From positions 1 to 6,253 of the forward strand of contig JAIEDJ010000302.1 in the NCBI GenBank assembly GCA_029068025.1: a DNA stretch of 6,253 nucleotides, read 5' to 3'. How positions within the stretch are numbered: position 1 is the stretch's first letter; every line of letters begins with the position of its first letter. The notes under the pieces were generated by a model, which saw only the letters and a list, made by a program, of their open reading frames with translations, was not told the DNA's origin and did no database searches. Position numbers and translations under genes: made by a program. This stretch comes from Oscillospiraceae bacterium. Its GTDB lineage: Bacteria; Bacillota; Clostridia; Oscillospirales; Ruminococcaceae. Of this stretch, positions 4,837 through 6,253 are shown one piece after another.

Positions 4837-6253
4837 TGAACAACAAAGATCTTTTTAACGCTATAAACGACGCTGCCGAGGAATTCGCTCCCGAGGTCTG
4901 GGAGAGCACCGAGAGTGCGCGTCCAATAATTCTCCGTGCTGAGAAAAAGCCGCGTTCCGTTAAGAGAATAGCGATCGGAGCCGCCGCTTGTACGGCTGCG
5001 GCGGTGGTACTCGGCACTGCGGTGACGGTCGGCGTGAACGGATATCGTCAGCGCGGCGCGGTGATATCCGGCGAATCGGACTCTCTTTCGGCGGCAAACA
5101 CGAGAAATTTCGCGCCGTTGGCGGAGATTTTGCGTATACGCGATGTGGGCTTTTACCGCGCGGGGCTCGATGACAATGCTGTTGAAAGTTTAAAACAGTG
5201 GTACGGTGAGCCTATGCCGAAGGGCGGGTATCCCGAATTTGATCTGCTGATGGATTCTATGCCGCCGCAGCCCGAGGTATATTATTATAATGATATGCCG
5301 CTAGATAAGCGTATGCTGTCAAACGAGGCGTATGTATGGCTTGATAATTACTGCCGGCTGTCCGAGGAGGACAGAGCCGGCGAGGTTGTGCCCGACGAGG
5401 TGAAGTATCTTGTTGAGGGCGGGTTTGAAAGATTCGGTGATCTCGGCTTTATTGGCGGCAAATATACCGCCGAACAGCTTGAGAGTATCAAAGAGTATGT
5501 AGTGAGATCGTATATATCTCAACAATTAAGCTCAAGAATTCCGCCGATCCCCGATGTTTACTATTATAATGATATTCCGTATTCTCCGGATAGAGTAGGG
5601 GCAAACGCGAGAAACTGGCTCAACTGGTTCTGCCGGCTGGACGATGATATGCAGGCTCAGCTTTCGGGATATGTTCCCGAGGGGCTGATGGGCGTGACGG
5701 AGCCGAATATCGGCGGTGATAAGGAGATCCTCACCTACAAGGGCAGAGAGTTTGATATGAGTATCTACCCGCATGATGTCGGCGTGTTTATAAAATGGTA
5801 CAACTCGCTTTCGGCGGAGCTTAAGGCAAAGGTGACATATGAGCCGCTTGAGATGGATCCCGATATGTTCGGTGAAGTTCCGTACGCGGAGCTGCCGATA
5901 GATCTGATCGGCGCGGACGGCGTAAAGCTGAAATACGGCGATTGGGATAATATCTTCATCACAAAACAGGAGACGGTCGTCAAAGAAGGCGTTGAGGGCG
6001 ATGTCATGGTGGATCTCTCGATCGACGAGATCGAGCAGTGGGATAATATCACGTGCTACGGCTTTGTATATCTCGCGGAGCCGGGATCCAAGGAGTTCAA
6101 GCGGTACAACATCGGCGACGAGATCTGCGGCTTGAGGATAACCTACGCTTATTCGGAGTTCAGCCGCCTTGAGGACGTGAGTGATCCGGCGATGTATTAT
6201 ACCGGCGGCGAGGTCAAGATTGAGCCTCAAAACACTATGGATATCACCCCCAA
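4836..6253 (+). CDS. Single-pass membrane protein with extracytoplasmic repeats, probable anti-sigma factor (3' end outside window)
   Basis: The frame is open for 472 codons to the right edge with no stop. The start overlaps the sigma factor TGA by one base and has AAGAGG at 4824-4829. Residues 1-42 are a cytoplasmic segment with an acidic helical start (LFNAINDAAEEFAPEVWES) and a basic end (KKPRSVKR). Residues 43-67 form one Ala/Val-rich transmembrane segment. The remaining 400 residues should lie outside the membrane. They hold a duplicated block, EVYYYNDMP (147-155) and DVYYYNDIP (240-248), each followed by a W-x-x-[WY]-C-R-L helix and an Asp/Glu-rich loop, with a third related helix at 314-340 (FIKWYNSLSAELKAKV). 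From about residue 350 the sequence changes to a non-repeat, beta-rich domain. By operon position and topology this is the likely anti-sigma factor, with the outer part as sensor. No HxxxCxxC zinc anti-sigma motif is present and I recognise no named family, so the role is inferred. Confidence 0.75.
   Translation, partial: MNNKDLFNAINDAAEEFAPEVWESTESARPIILRAEKKPRSVKRIAIGAAACTAAAVVLGTAVTVGVNGYRQRGAVISGESDSLSAANTRNFAPLAEILRIRDVGFYRAGLDDNAVESLKQWYGEPMPKGGYPEFDLLMDSMPPQPEVYYYNDMPLDKRMLSNEAYVWLDNYCRLSEEDRAGEVVPDEVKYLVEGGFERFGDLGFIGGKYTAEQLESIKEYVVRSYISQQLSSRIPPIPDVYYYNDIPYSPDRVGANARNWLNWFCRLDDDMQAQLSGYVPEGLMGVTEPNIGGDKEILTYKGREFDMSIYPHDVGVFIKWYNSLSAELKAKVTYEPLEMDPDMFGEVPYAELPIDLIGADGVKLKYGDWDNIFITKQETVVKEGVEGDVMVDLSIDEIEQWDNITCYGFVYLAEPGSKEFKRYNIGDEICGLRITYAYSEFSRLEDVSDPAMYYTGGEVKIEPQNTMDITP
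5271..5859 (+). repeat. Internal repeats of the putative anti-sigma factor ectodomain
   Basis: Thirty bases at 5271-5300 and 5550-5579 match at 26 positions and are 279 bases (93 codons) apart. Both encode P-[ED]-V-YYYND-[MI]-P, followed after 10-16 residues by WLDNYCRL (168-175) or WLNWFCRL (261-268). A more diverged copy of the second half lies at codons 314-340 (5775-5855). This is an in-frame duplication inside the coding region, not a mobile element. Confidence 0.75.

Noticed and set aside
5532..6230. Antisense open frame opposite the putative anti-sigma gene
   Set aside because: The + strand frame is open across the entire region, starts at a coupled ATG and has a coherent topology and repeats. 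The antisense frame has no such support.

Overview
The window looks like a low-to-medium GC Firmicute of the Ruminococcus/Oscillospiraceae type. This rests on strong AAGGAGG-type ribosome binding sites, a lipoprotein VanY-type peptidase, an ECF sigma factor coupled to a one-TM partner, and DHHW/FkbH-family genes typical of gut clostridia. The assignment is from general resemblance, not from a search. All genes are on the + strand.

Region 1 (1-1453) holds the C-terminal end of a DHHW/AlgX-like SGNH O-acyltransferase-family protein. It is followed by a lipoprotein D,D-/L,D-carboxypeptidase of the VanY (M15B) family with an unusual beta-solenoid-like N-terminal part, then a GC-rich hairpin that may end transcription.

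Region 2 (1529-4170) starts with a sigma-A promoter that matches consensus exactly (TTGACA, 17-nt spacer, TGGTATAAT). It contains an FkbH-like HAD-superfamily protein and a stand-alone acyl carrier protein, and closes with a strong intrinsic terminator after the ACP. Each of the two genes is preceded by about 240 nt of the same composite non-coding element. The element consists of tandem copies of a roughly 40-nt repeat with a GCAAAAGCGCTTTTGC-like palindrome, then a large inverted-repeat structure whose closing stem ends just upstream of the ribosome binding site. This paired leader is the most unusual non-coding feature of the window.

Region 3 (4171-6253) is an ECF sigma factor gene behind a likely ECF-type autoregulatory promoter. 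It overlaps by one base a membrane-anchored protein with internal repeats, probably the anti-sigma factor, which runs off the right edge.

Functional reading (inference): FkbH plus ACP, next to a DHHW acyltransferase and a wall peptidase, suggests a Dlt-like surface modification pathway. FkbH would replace the adenylating enzyme DltA and load a glyceryl-type group from a phosphorylated donor onto the ACP. A membrane MBOAT protein (expected just upstream, not in the window) and the DHHW protein would then pass the acyl group to a cell-wall or capsular polymer.
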